From an uncultured Bacilli bacterium (GTDB lineage Bacteria; Bacillota_I; Bacilli_A; RF39; UBA660), in the NCBI GenBank assembly GCA_944363895.1, contig CALVVP010000022.1, positions 1 through 24,158 on the forward strand: a DNA stretch of 24,158 nt, read 5' to 3'. Position numbers and translations under genes: made by a program. Shown piece after piece: positions 14,628 through 22,843 of the stretch. The notes below the pieces were generated by a model, which saw only the letters and a program-made list of their open reading frames with translations, had not been told where the DNA came from and made no database searches. Every line of letters starts with the position of its first letter. Within the stretch, counting starts at the first letter, position 1.

Positions 14628-16796
14628 ATGAAGACAAGAAGTATGAAGTGGAAAACCCCAATGGTTGTTTTTTACATATTTCTTGTTTTTATTTTGATTT
14701 TATTTATACAGTATGTTTATTTATCTATTTCCCCTAATGTCTATGGGATTAATATGCAAGAGTTTGCCGCTAATCGGAATACTTATTCGACTTTATTACA
14801 TGCTAAAAGAGGAACTATCTATGATATTCAAGGTGACATTTTAGCCCAAGATGTTTCTAGTTATACGGTAATTGCTTATTTAGATGAAAGTCGTACTGGT
14901 TCATCTTTTAAATTATATCATGTAGCGGATAAACAAATGACAGCGGAAGCTTTAGCCCCTTTATTAAATATGGAAGTCGATGAAATATTAGATTTATTAA
15001 ATCGGGATGTTTATCAAGTTGAATTAGGTCCTGGGGGAAGAGGGATTAGTGAAATATTAAAGAAAAAAATCGAAGAATTAAATTTACCAGGAATCGATTT
15101 TATCGAAAGTTATAAACGATATTATCCTAATGGTGATTTTGCTTCTTACATAGTTGGTTATGCGAAAAAACAACTTGTCGATATTGAATTAGATAATACG
15201 ATTAAACAGGAAGAAATGTTAGTTGGTGAATTAGGAATTGAAGTAGAGTATGATGAACTATTAAAAGGAGAAAATGGTTATCTTAGCTATCAACAAGATC
15301 GTTATGGTTATAAAATACCTGATACACCAGAAATAAATGAACCAGCGATTGATGGCAGCGATATTTATTTGACAATCGATGCTAATATTCAAAGAATTTT
15401 AGAGTCAGTTATCGACGAAAATATCGAGTTATATGATCCAGAATGGGTAACCATCAATGTTATGGATGCCAAAACAGGTGATATTTTGGGGTCAGCTTCT
15501 AGTCCTTCCTTTGATCCGAATAAATTAAATTTAACTAACTATGAAAATCCTTTAACTTCGTTTGTTTATGAACCAGGTAGTGTTATGAAAATATATACTT
15601 ATATGTGTGCGATTGAAAAAGGAACATATCAGGGTGATCAATTATATCAATCTGGATATATCGATATTGAAGGTACGAAAATTTACGATTGGAATGATAT
15701 TGGTTGGGGCAATATTACTTATGACCGGGGATTTATTTTATCAAGTAATGTCGCAACTTCCAATATTATGCAAAATTTTTTAACTAAGGATGATTTAAAA
15801 TCTTGTTTAGAAAGTTATGGTTTCGGTGAGGTAACAGACATTAAGTTACCACGAGAATTATCTGGTAGTTTAGTTTTTAACTATCCAGTTGAAGTAGCTG
15901 CGGCTTCTTATGGCCAAGGAATTACGACTACTCCTATCCAACACTTACAAGCTTTAAGTATTATTGCTAATGATGGTTATATGGTTAAACCTAATATCGT
16001 CAGTAAAATCGTTCAAAACGGGGAAGTTGTTTATGAAAGAGAAGTTAGTAAAAGTGAACAAATTGTCAGTCAAGCAACTATCGATAAAATGCAAGAGTTA
16101 ATGTCAGCAGCAATTAACGATGAAGAAGGTGGAGCAATCGGTTTAGATTATCGAGTTGATGGTTTAGATATTATTGGTAAAACCGGAACAGCGGAAATTT
16201 ATGATGCCGAAAACGGGGGATATTTAACAGGATGGAACGATTATATTTATTCTTTTTCCGGAATATTTCCTGCTGATGATCCAGAAATAATCATTTTTGT
16301 TTCTGTAAAAAGACCTAGTAATGGATTGAATACAGGTATTAAAAAAATGACTCAATCAGCAATGGAATCGATTGCTAAATATAAAGGTTATATTAGTAAT
16401 GATACTAATGATGACACAATTAATGAAGTTAATGTTGAAAATTATGTTAATGCTAATACTAGTGAAGTAGTTGAAGAATTAGAAAATAAAGGTTTAGACG
16501 TTGTTTTATTAGGTGAAGGTGAAAAGATTATCAGTCAATATCCGATTAAGGGAACTACTCTTTTGACCGGTGATAAAATATTTTTATTAACTAATGCGCA
16601 AGAAATTTTAATGCCGGATTTAACGGGTTATTCTAAAATTGAAGCGATTGCTTTATTAGATTTATTAGATATTGAATATGAATTTGATGGTTATGGTTTT
16701 GTAACGGAACAAAGTATTAAAGTTGGTGAACAAATAACCGATAAAATAAAATTAACTTTAAAACAAAAATATGAAGAAGAAAATGCAGAGGATTAA
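14628..16796 (+). CDS. Class B penicillin-binding protein with C-terminal PASTA domains (FtsI/PBP2B or SpoVD type)
   Basis: This transpeptidase cross-links peptidoglycan at the septum or spore cortex. The 722-residue protein has a membrane anchor (about 11-32), an N-terminal dimerisation domain containing HAKRGTIYDIQGDILA (58-73), and the transpeptidase motifs S318-V-M-K321, S372-S-N374 and K518-T-G-T521. Two PASTA-like repeats follow: about 598-656 and 658-712 (MPDLTGYSKIEAIALLDLL). Both PBP2B and SpoVD share this design in Bacilli, so sequence alone does not decide. It follows ftsL by 11 bases with its own GAGGTGAG site. No mraY, murD, ftsW or ftsZ follows; the cluster ends here. Confidence 0.92.
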   Translation: MKTRSMKWKTPMVVFYIFLVFILILFIQYVYLSISPNVYGINMQEFAANRNTYSTLLHAKRGTIYDIQGDILAQDVSSYTVIAYLDESRTGSSFKLYHVADKQMTAEALAPLLNMEVDEILDLLNRDVYQVELGPGGRGISEILKKKIEELNLPGIDFIESYKRYYPNGDFASYIVGYAKKQLVDIELDNTIKQEEMLVGELGIEVEYDELLKGENGYLSYQQDRYGYKIPDTPEINEPAIDGSDIYLTIDANIQRILESVIDENIELYDPEWVTINVMDAKTGDILGSASSPSFDPNKLNLTNYENPLTSFVYEPGSVMKIYTYMCAIEKGTYQGDQLYQSGYIDIEGTKIYDWNDIGWGNITYDRGFILSSNVATSNIMQNFLTKDDLKSCLESYGFGEVTDIKLPRELSGSLVFNYPVEVAAASYGQGITTTPIQHLQALSIIANDGYMVKPNIVSKIVQNGEVVYEREVSKSEQIVSQATIDKMQELMSAAINDEEGGAIGLDYRVDGLDIIGKTGTAEIYDAENGGYLTGWNDYIYSFSGIFPADDPEIIIFVSVKRPSNGLNTGIKKMTQSAMESIAKYKGYISNDTNDDTINEVNVENYVNANTSEVVEELENKGLDVVLLGEGEKIISQYPIKGTTLLTGDKIFLLTNAQEILMPDLTGYSKIEAIALLDLLDIEYEFDGYGFVTEQSIKVGEQITDKIKLTLKQKYEEENAED

Positions 16797-16810
16797 CTTT
16801 GCATTTTTTG
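16781..16810 (+). terminator. Terminator ending the division cluster
   Basis: AAATGCAGAG and CTTTGCATTT form a stem (one G-U pair) around GATTAA, followed by a T run. It contains the stop codon of the penicillin-binding protein gene. Confidence 0.8.
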
Positions 16811-16835
16811 TTGTATAAAATTTAGGAAATATTAT

Positions 16836-16859
16836 CAATATTATCATAGAATAATATTG
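16836..16859. promoter_or_regulatory. Inverted repeat just before clpC
   Basis: CAATATTAT and ATAATATTG are perfect 9-base arms spaced by CATAGA, ending next to the GGAAGGAG ribosome site. A direct extra copy of AATATTATCA precedes it at about 16828. This is not the CtsR heptad repeat (GGTCAAA type) usual for clpC in Bacilli. It may be an operator for another regulator or an mRNA hairpin. Confidence 0.5.
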
Positions 16860-16872
16860 GAAGGAGATAATT

Positions 16873-19167
16873 ATGTTTGGACAATTTACAGAAGAAGCTA
16901 GAAAAATATTAATTAATGCCAAAGTAGAAATGACCGAATTAAAACATCCTTATGTTGGTAGTGAACATTTTTTATTAGCTGTTTTAAAAGGAAAAAATAA
17001 TGTTGCTAAAAAATTAAAGCAATACAATTTAGATTATGATAAGTTTAAAGAAAAAATAATCGAAACAGTTGGCGTTGGTAGTAAACCAAGTCAGTGGTTT
17101 TTATATACACCTTTACTTAAACGGGTCATGGAAAATGCGATGTTAGATTGCAAAGAAAATAATACTGAAGTAACGGTTGAATCGTTGTTTTCTAATCTCT
17201 TAGAAGAAGGAGAAGGTGTCGCAATTAGAATCTTACTTAGTTTAAATATTGATTTAGATAGTTTATATAATGAATTTAGTTATAAAATTTTTCCGAAAAG
17301 TAAAAATAAAAAATTATTATTAGAAGAATTAGGCACTGATTTAACGAAAAAAGCTAGTGAATTGGATCCGGTGATTGGTCGTGATAATGAAATTAAACGA
17401 ATGATTGAAATATTATCGCGCAGAACGAAAAATAATCCTTTGTTAATTGGCGAAGCGGGAGTTGGGAAAACTGCAATCGTCGAAGAATTGAGTAAAATGA
17501 TTGCTAGTGGTAATGTTCCTAATAGTTTAAAAAATAAACGGATTATCAGTTTAGATATGGCGACTTTAGTAGCTGGTACTAAATACCGAGGAGAATTTGA
17601 AGAAAGAGTCAAAAAGGTCTTAAAAGAGGTTGAAGAAAATGATGATATAATTTTGTTTATCGATGAAATTCATACTTTAGTTGGTGCAGGAGGGGCGGAA
17701 GGAGCCATCGATGCTTCCAATATTTTCAAACCAGCTTTAGCGCGAAATAAACTAAAATGTATTGGTGCGACGACGATTAGTGAATATAAAAAATTTATCG
17801 AAACTGATAAAGCTTTAGAACGCAGATTTCAAAAAATTATCGTTTCAGCACCTAGTGATGATGTTGTTAAAAAAATATTATTAAAATTAAAACCGATTTA
17901 TGAGGATTACCACCATGTGATAATTAATGACAATATCATCGATAAAATAATCGAATTAAGTGAGAAATATGTTTACGACCGTAATCAACCGGATAAAGCT
18001 ATCGATATTTTAGATGAAGTATGTGCGAAAGCCAGTCTAAAAGAAAATAAAGATTTGATTTTATATAATAATTTAAATCAAAAATTACAAAATTTAATTA
18101 AAAATAAAAACGAAGCGGTTAGTAATAATGATTTTAAAAAAGCTAGTAGCTATAAACAAAATGAATTTGCTTTGATGGATAAAATCAATAATTTAGAACT
18201 TATTTTATGTAATAAAAAAAGAAATGAAGTGACTATTTCTGATATTGCTGATGTTATCAATAATAAAACTCAAATTCCTATCTATGAAATATTAAATGAA
18301 AGCGATAAAGTAATCGATAAGATGAGTAAAGATATTACTAATAAAATTATCGGACAAGATGAAGCGGTTAAAGCGGTTATTAATATCGCTAAAAAAATAA
18401 AGTTAGGATTTAAAGATGACAAATGTTATTCTTTGATGTTTGTCGGTCCAACGGGAGTTGGGAAAACTGAATTAGCGCTGAATTTTGGCCATAGTTTAGC
18501 TGGTAAAAATGTTATTAGATTGGATATGAGTGAATTTAGTGAAGCGCATAGTGTGAGTCGTTTTCTTGGTTCTCCTCCTGGATATGTCGGTTATAGCGAT
18601 AATAAAACGATTTTAGACGAAATTAAAAATAAACCTTTTGCGGTACTTATTTTAGATGAAATTGAAAGAGCTAATAATAGTATTATTAATCTTTTGTTTC
18701 AAATTTTAGATAATGGTAAAATAAAAGATTCACAAGGCAATGAAATTTATTTTAATAATATTGTCATTGTGATGACTTCCAATGTTGGTTTTGATGAGAT
18801 AAATGTTGGTTTTAATAAAAACAATAATAATTTATCTAAATTAAAAGAATACTTTAGTTTACCATTTATCAATCGAATCGATAATATCATTAGTTTTAAT
18901 TCGTTAAATGAAGAAGATATAGTAAAATTAATTAAACTTAAAGTAAATAAAGTTATCAATAAATATAAAGATAAAATTAAAGTTACTATCGATAAAGAGG
19001 TGATTAATGAAATATTAAAATTAAGTAATTATCAAGAGTTTGGGGCCAGAAAAATTGATAAAATAATTAAAAATAAATTAGAAAATATTATTTTAGATAA
19101 AATTATTTTAGGAAGAAAGAATATCCATATTAAAAATATTAATGAAATGCAGATGGTTAAAAAATGA
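16873..19167 (+). CDS. clpC: AAA+ unfoldase ClpC
   Basis: ClpC unfolds proteins and feeds them to the ClpP protease. The 764 residues show the Clp N-domain pair of repeats (about 1-145, opening FGQFTEEARKILINAK), first ATPase with GEAGVGKT (193-200) and ILFIDE (260-265), a UVR-like segment in the middle region (about 409-438, LIKNKNEAVSNNDFKKASSY) that marks ClpC rather than ClpB or ClpA, second ATPase with GPTGVGKT (525-532) and LILDEIE (592-598), and a VGF tripeptide (645-647) that fits the ClpP-docking loop. The length is slightly short of the usual 800-820. No ctsR, mcsA or mcsB precedes it, unlike the standard Bacilli operon. The start is supported by GGAAGGAG. Confidence 0.94.
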   Translation: MFGQFTEEARKILINAKVEMTELKHPYVGSEHFLLAVLKGKNNVAKKLKQYNLDYDKFKEKIIETVGVGSKPSQWFLYTPLLKRVMENAMLDCKENNTEVTVESLFSNLLEEGEGVAIRILLSLNIDLDSLYNEFSYKIFPKSKNKKLLLEELGTDLTKKASELDPVIGRDNEIKRMIEILSRRTKNNPLLIGEAGVGKTAIVEELSKMIASGNVPNSLKNKRIISLDMATLVAGTKYRGEFEERVKKVLKEVEENDDIILFIDEIHTLVGAGGAEGAIDASNIFKPALARNKLKCIGATTISEYKKFIETDKALERRFQKIIVSAPSDDVVKKILLKLKPIYEDYHHVIINDNIIDKIIELSEKYVYDRNQPDKAIDILDEVCAKASLKENKDLILYNNLNQKLQNLIKNKNEAVSNNDFKKASSYKQNEFALMDKINNLELILCNKKRNEVTISDIADVINNKTQIPIYEILNESDKVIDKMSKDITNKIIGQDEAVKAVINIAKKIKLGFKDDKCYSLMFVGPTGVGKTELALNFGHSLAGKNVIRLDMSEFSEAHSVSRFLGSPPGYVGYSDNKTILDEIKNKPFAVLILDEIERANNSIINLLFQILDNGKIKDSQGNEIYFNNIVIVMTSNVGFDEINVGFNKNNNNLSKLKEYFSLPFINRIDNIISFNSLNEEDIVKLIKLKVNKVINKYKDKIKVTIDKEVINEILKLSNYQEFGARKIDKIIKNKLENIILDKIILGRKNIHIKNINEMQMVKK

Positions 19168-19188
19168 AAGAAATTTCATTTTTTTTTA
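19161..19188 (+). terminator. Terminator after clpC
   Basis: AAAATGAAA and TTTCATTTT form a 9-bp stem with a GAAA loop and a long T run, overlapping the clpC stop. Confidence 0.8.
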
Positions 19189-19243
19189 AAAATAAAAAGG
19201 AAATTGTCAACTTTTGGCGTATATAACTTATAGGAGGTGAAAT

Positions 19244-19912
19244 ATGCTTTATTTAAAAAAATATTGGTATATTGGTTTGATTATTTTAATTATTGTTATT
19301 GGTTTAATTATTTTTAAGCCAAGTGATGCTGAACCAGAAATAGTTTCTGATTTAATTTTAGAGGTTGAAGAATCGGTTTTAGAAGAAAGTATCGTAGAAA
19401 CGATTCAGATTGATATTAAAGGTGCGGTTAAGAATCCTGGAGTTTATGAAATGAAAACGAATAGTCGGGTTAATGATGCGATTGCTATTAGTGGGGGATT
19501 AACGGATGATGCTGACACTAGTGTCATTAATTTGAGTAAAAATTTGACTGATGAAATGGTTATTATTATTTATACTAAAGAAGAAGTGGCGGAAATGTTA
19601 AAAGGTGACACAAGTGTTAAATATATTGAAAAAGAATGTGTTTGTCCTAAATTAGAAAACGATGCTTGTATTGATAATGTTATTGATAATAAGCCGGATA
19701 ATTCTAATGATACTACTGATCAAAAGGTATCTTTAAATACAGCTACGGTTGAAGAATTGATGCAATTACCAGGAATTGGAGAAGTTAAAGCCCAAGCGAT
19801 TATCACTTATCGGGAAGAAAATGGTGGTTTTAAAACAATTGAAGAATTGATGGAAGTAAATGGTATTGGCGAAGCTACTTTTAATAAAATTAAAGACCAA
19901 CTTAGTTTATAA
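19244..19912 (+). CDS. comEA: Competence DNA-binding protein ComEA
   Basis: ComEA binds incoming double-stranded DNA at the membrane and hands it to the ComEC channel. The 222-residue protein has an N-terminal membrane helix (YWYIGLIILIIVIGLIIF, about 5-24), a SLBB domain (about 55-112, IDIKGAVKNPGVYEMKTN and INLSKNLTDEMVI), a short linker with Cys-x-Cys, and a double helix-hairpin-helix at about 163-222: SLNTATVEELMQLPGIGEVKA and EELMEVNGIGEATFNKI. TAGGAGGTGA precedes the ATG. The frame of comEC opens within its last 53 bases. Confidence 0.96.
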   Translation: MLYLKKYWYIGLIILIIVIGLIIFKPSDAEPEIVSDLILEVEESVLEESIVETIQIDIKGAVKNPGVYEMKTNSRVNDAIAISGGLTDDADTSVINLSKNLTDEMVIIIYTKEEVAEMLKGDTSVKYIEKECVCPKLENDACIDNVIDNKPDNSNDTTDQKVSLNTATVEELMQLPGIGEVKAQAIITYREENGGFKTIEELMEVNGIGEATFNKIKDQLSL

Positions 19913-21866
19913 ATTATTAATTTGCTTTACCATCATTTATACTTTTTATATAACCAATAATTTAATCTATTATTCTCATTACCAAGAAGGTGATATAACT
20001 TTAATTGGTCATATTATAGATATATCATATAAAGAAAATAAAATCGATTTAACGATTAAAGCTAAAGAAAAAATTAATGTCAGTTATTATACTGATGAAA
20101 AGATTACCTTTGAATTAGGTGATGAGGTAAAAGTAACAGGGACATTAGTGCGGCCTTATGATAATACGGTATTTAATTTATTTAATTATCGGAAATATTT
20201 ATTAAGTAATAAAATTTATTTTGTTTTAAATGCTCGAGAAATCGTCAAAATAAAAGATAATGCGAATATTTTTTATAAAATTAAAAATAGTATTTATAAT
20301 CGCATGGATAATTTAAAAACTAAAGCTTATGTTCAAGCTTTTGTCTTAGGTGACAATCAAGGTTTAGATGATGGTATGGAAGTAATCTATCAAGAAAATG
20401 GGATTACCCATCTTTTAGCGGTTTCTGGTTCTCATACTACTTTTTTAGCTGTTGTTTTACTATTGTTTTTAAAAAAATTTAAATATAAGCATCTAATTAT
20501 CAGTTTATTTTTAATTTTTTATGCTTTTTTGACTAATTTTACGCCTTCGATTTTAAGAGCTGTCTTTCTTTTTATTTTAAATAAATACGATAAGAAAAAA
20601 ACAATTATTTTAATTGCTTGTCTAATGCTTTGGTATAATCCTTATTATATTTATAATGTTGGCTTTTTGTTTAGTTTTGTCATTTGTTTTTATTTGATTT
20701 ACTTTGGTAAGTTAACGAATAATTTTAAAAATTATTTTGTCAAATTATTTATTACTTCTTTGATTTGTTTTATGGCGAGTATTCCCATTATGATTAATAA
20801 TTTTTATTATATTAATATTATGAGTCCGTTAATTAATCTTATTTTTATTCCTTTGGTCACTTTTGTTATTTTTCCTTTGTGTTTAATTACATTAATAATT
20901 CCTTGGTTTGATAATGTCTTGTTGTTGTGTTTAAATATGATGGAACAATTATCAATCTTTTTTAATCAATTTAATATTAATTTAATTATGTGTAAAGTTA
21001 ATATATTGGTTTTTATTTTGTATTATGTCGTTATTAGTTTTGTTTTACTTAAACCTAAATATTTTTATATTTTAATTATTATGATTATCTTGCATAATAA
21101 TATTAAATATTTTAATCAAAATAATTATCTTACGATGATCGATGTTGGTCAAGGTGATAGTATTTTATTAGAACTGAAAAATAAACATATTTTAATCGAT
21201 ACAGGTGGTAATAGTTTTAGTGATTATAATATAGCTGTTAATAAATTAATTCCTTATTTCAAGAGTTTAGGGATTAAAAAAATCGATTATTTAATTTTAA
21301 CGCATGGTGATTATGACCATATGGGGGAAAGTATTAATTTAGTTAATAATTTTGAAGTGGAAAAAGTCATATTTAATAATAATCAATATAATGATTTAGA
21401 ATTAGAGTTAATTAAAGTATTAGAAGAGAAAAAAATTAAATATTATCAGAATATAAAAGCATTAAACATCGATAATAATAAATTATATTTTTTGAATAAT
21501 AAGATATATGATGAGGAAAATGATAATTCGCAAGTTATTTATGCGATAATTAATAATATTAAGTTGTTGTTAATGGGGGATGCTTCTTTAAAAGTAGAAA
21601 ATGATATTTTAACTAAATATAATTTAAAAGATATTGATATTTTAAAAGTTGGACATCATGGTAGTCGGACAAGCTCAAGTGAACAATTTATTAGTAAAAT
21701 TACTCCTAAATATTCACTGATTAGTGTTGGAGCTAACAATTGGTATAATCATCCCCATGAAGAAGTATTAGAAAACTTAAATATTTCTAATATTTATCGA
21801 ACTGATGTAAATGGTAGTATTAAAATTGAATTAGATGAATTAAAAATCAAAACATGTTTATCATAG
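19860..21866 (+). CDS. comEC: Competence DNA channel ComEC
   Basis: ComEC forms the membrane channel that carries single-stranded DNA into the cell. The protein shows an N-terminal helix and DUF4131-like OB region (about 20-130), the multi-helix Competence domain (about 150-400, containing ENGITHLLAVSGSHTTFLAV), and a metallo-beta-lactamase-like nuclease domain from about 425: MIDVGQGDSILLEL, LIDTGG, THGDYDHMG with the HxDxDH metal motif, LLMGDAS and VGHHGSRTSS. Domain content and length (668) are those of full ComEC. The start is uncertain: ATG 19860 overlaps comEA by 53 bases and has GGAAG only 3 bases before it, but no other ATG/GTG/TTG lies before the first helix. Confidence 0.93.
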   Translation: MVLAKLLLIKLKTNLVYKLLICFTIIYTFYITNNLIYYSHYQEGDITLIGHIIDISYKENKIDLTIKAKEKINVSYYTDEKITFELGDEVKVTGTLVRPYDNTVFNLFNYRKYLLSNKIYFVLNAREIVKIKDNANIFYKIKNSIYNRMDNLKTKAYVQAFVLGDNQGLDDGMEVIYQENGITHLLAVSGSHTTFLAVVLLLFLKKFKYKHLIISLFLIFYAFLTNFTPSILRAVFLFILNKYDKKKTIILIACLMLWYNPYYIYNVGFLFSFVICFYLIYFGKLTNNFKNYFVKLFITSLICFMASIPIMINNFYYINIMSPLINLIFIPLVTFVIFPLCLITLIIPWFDNVLLLCLNMMEQLSIFFNQFNINLIMCKVNILVFILYYVVISFVLLKPKYFYILIIMIILHNNIKYFNQNNYLTMIDVGQGDSILLELKNKHILIDTGGNSFSDYNIAVNKLIPYFKSLGIKKIDYLILTHGDYDHMGESINLVNNFEVEKVIFNNNQYNDLELELIKVLEEKKIKYYQNIKALNIDNNKLYFLNNKIYDEENDNSQVIYAIINNIKLLLMGDASLKVENDILTKYNLKDIDILKVGHHGSRTSSSEQFISKITPKYSLISVGANNWYNHPHEEVLENLNISNIYRTDVNGSIKIELDELKIKTCLS

Positions 21867-21878
21867 AAAGGAGTACTA

Positions 21879-22802
21879 ATGAATTATTACAATGAAATAA
21901 AAAATGAAATTATAAATAATGAGATAACTAAGAGAGTAAAGGATTATAGTAAAAATAGAAGTGATTTAAACACTTATTATAATGTTGGGAAACTTCTTTC
22001 GGAAGCAGGTAAACATTACGGCGAGGGAATAATAAAAAAATATTCTAAAAGATTAACGGAAGAACTTGGAAAAGGATATACTTTTACTTCATTAACTAGA
22101 ATGAAAAAATTTTATATATTAGTCACAAAACTTGCGACAGTGTCGCAACATTTAACATACGGTCATTATGTTGAGTTACTTTCTGTTAAGAATATCGCTA
22201 AAATCAAATATTATATTAAGTTAGTAGAAACACAAAATTTATCAATTAGAGAATTAAGAACTAGAATTAAAAATAAAGAATATGAAAGGTTAGATGAAAA
22301 TACTAAATTAAAATTAGCTAATAAAGAAGAACCTAAAGTAGAAGACTTCATTAAAAATCCAATTATGATAAATAATAAAAATAATTATAAAATAATATCT
22401 GAAAAAGCTTTGCAAATGCTTATATTAGAAGATATACCGTCATTTTTAGATGAACTAGGTGTCGGATTCACATTTATTAGAAATGAATATAGAATAAAAA
22501 TAGGCGATACATATAATTATATTGATTTACTTTTGTATAATATTGAGTTTAACTGTTATGTCGTTGTGGAGTTAAAAATAGCCCCATTAAAAAAAGAAGA
22601 TATTGGCCAAATAGAAATATATATGAACTATATTGATAATCATTTAAAAAATATTAATCAAGATAAAACAATTGGAATAATTATTTGTAAGAAAAATAAT
22701 AAATTTATTATGGAGTATTGTAGTGATAAAAGAATCTTGGCTAAAGAATATAAAATAGTAAAAAATCCGACTTTATCGGACGAATTGACATATTCACATT
22801 GA
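21879..22802 (+). CDS. DUF1016/YhcG-family PD-(D/E)XK nuclease, copy 1
   Basis: This 307-residue protein has an N-terminal DUF1016 helical domain (about 1-150, NVGKLLSEAGKHYGEGIIKKYS) and a C-terminal YhcG-type PD-(D/E)XK domain (about 175-295). Candidate catalytic residues are D216 in YNYIDLLLYN and E231/K233 in YVVVELKI. Relatives are often linked to mobile elements and defence, but their DNA target is not established. It starts 12 bases after the comEC stop with AAAGGAG, so it is probably in the comE transcript. Its ends match copy 2 almost perfectly; residues about 67-124 differ. The codons for LATVSQ (85-90) form a perfect palindrome, and the last ten residues (TLSDELTYSH) resemble the central motif of the paralogues and are encoded by a second hairpin. 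Confidence 0.88.
   Translation: MNYYNEIKNEIINNEITKRVKDYSKNRSDLNTYYNVGKLLSEAGKHYGEGIIKKYSKRLTEELGKGYTFTSLTRMKKFYILVTKLATVSQHLTYGHYVELLSVKNIAKIKYYIKLVETQNLSIRELRTRIKNKEYERLDENTKLKLANKEEPKVEDFIKNPIMINNKNNYKIISEKALQMLILEDIPSFLDELGVGFTFIRNEYRIKIGDTYNYIDLLLYNIEFNCYVVVELKIAPLKKEDIGQIEIYMNYIDNHLKNINQDKTIGIIICKKNNKFIMEYCSDKRILAKEYKIVKNPTLSDELTYSH
22132..22148. repeat. Central palindrome of nuclease copy 1
   Basis: TTGCGACA-G-TGTCGCAA: 8-base arms, 1-base centre. It lies in the same codon register as the palindromes at 23095 and 24061, with different arm sequence. Confidence 0.9.
22766..22780. repeat. 3' hairpin of nuclease copy 1
   Basis: TCCGA-CTTTA-TCGGA, seven codons before the stop. The equivalent in copy 2 (23724-23740) has a compensatory C-G to T-A change. 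Confidence 0.75.
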
Positions 22803-22843
22803 TGATAATTTTATTACTGGTTATGTTGTAGAAAGGAATGTTT
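22803..22843 (+). repeat. Conserved 41-bp spacer between nuclease copies (first)
   Basis: The 41 bases between copy 1 stop and copy 2 start recur at 23762-23802 with a single difference (CTGG versus CTAG). Both carry GAAAGGA for the next gene, so spacer plus gene form one repeated unit of about 960 bp. Confidence 0.9.

Noticed and set aside
16801..16872. CtsR operator before clpC
   Set aside because: No GGTCAAA-like tandem heptads are present; the repeat found is a different inverted repeat.
19204..19233. Promoter for comEA at TTGTCA ... TATAAC
   Set aside because: The spacing is only 12 bases to TATAAC, and the alternative -10 would overlap the ribosome site.
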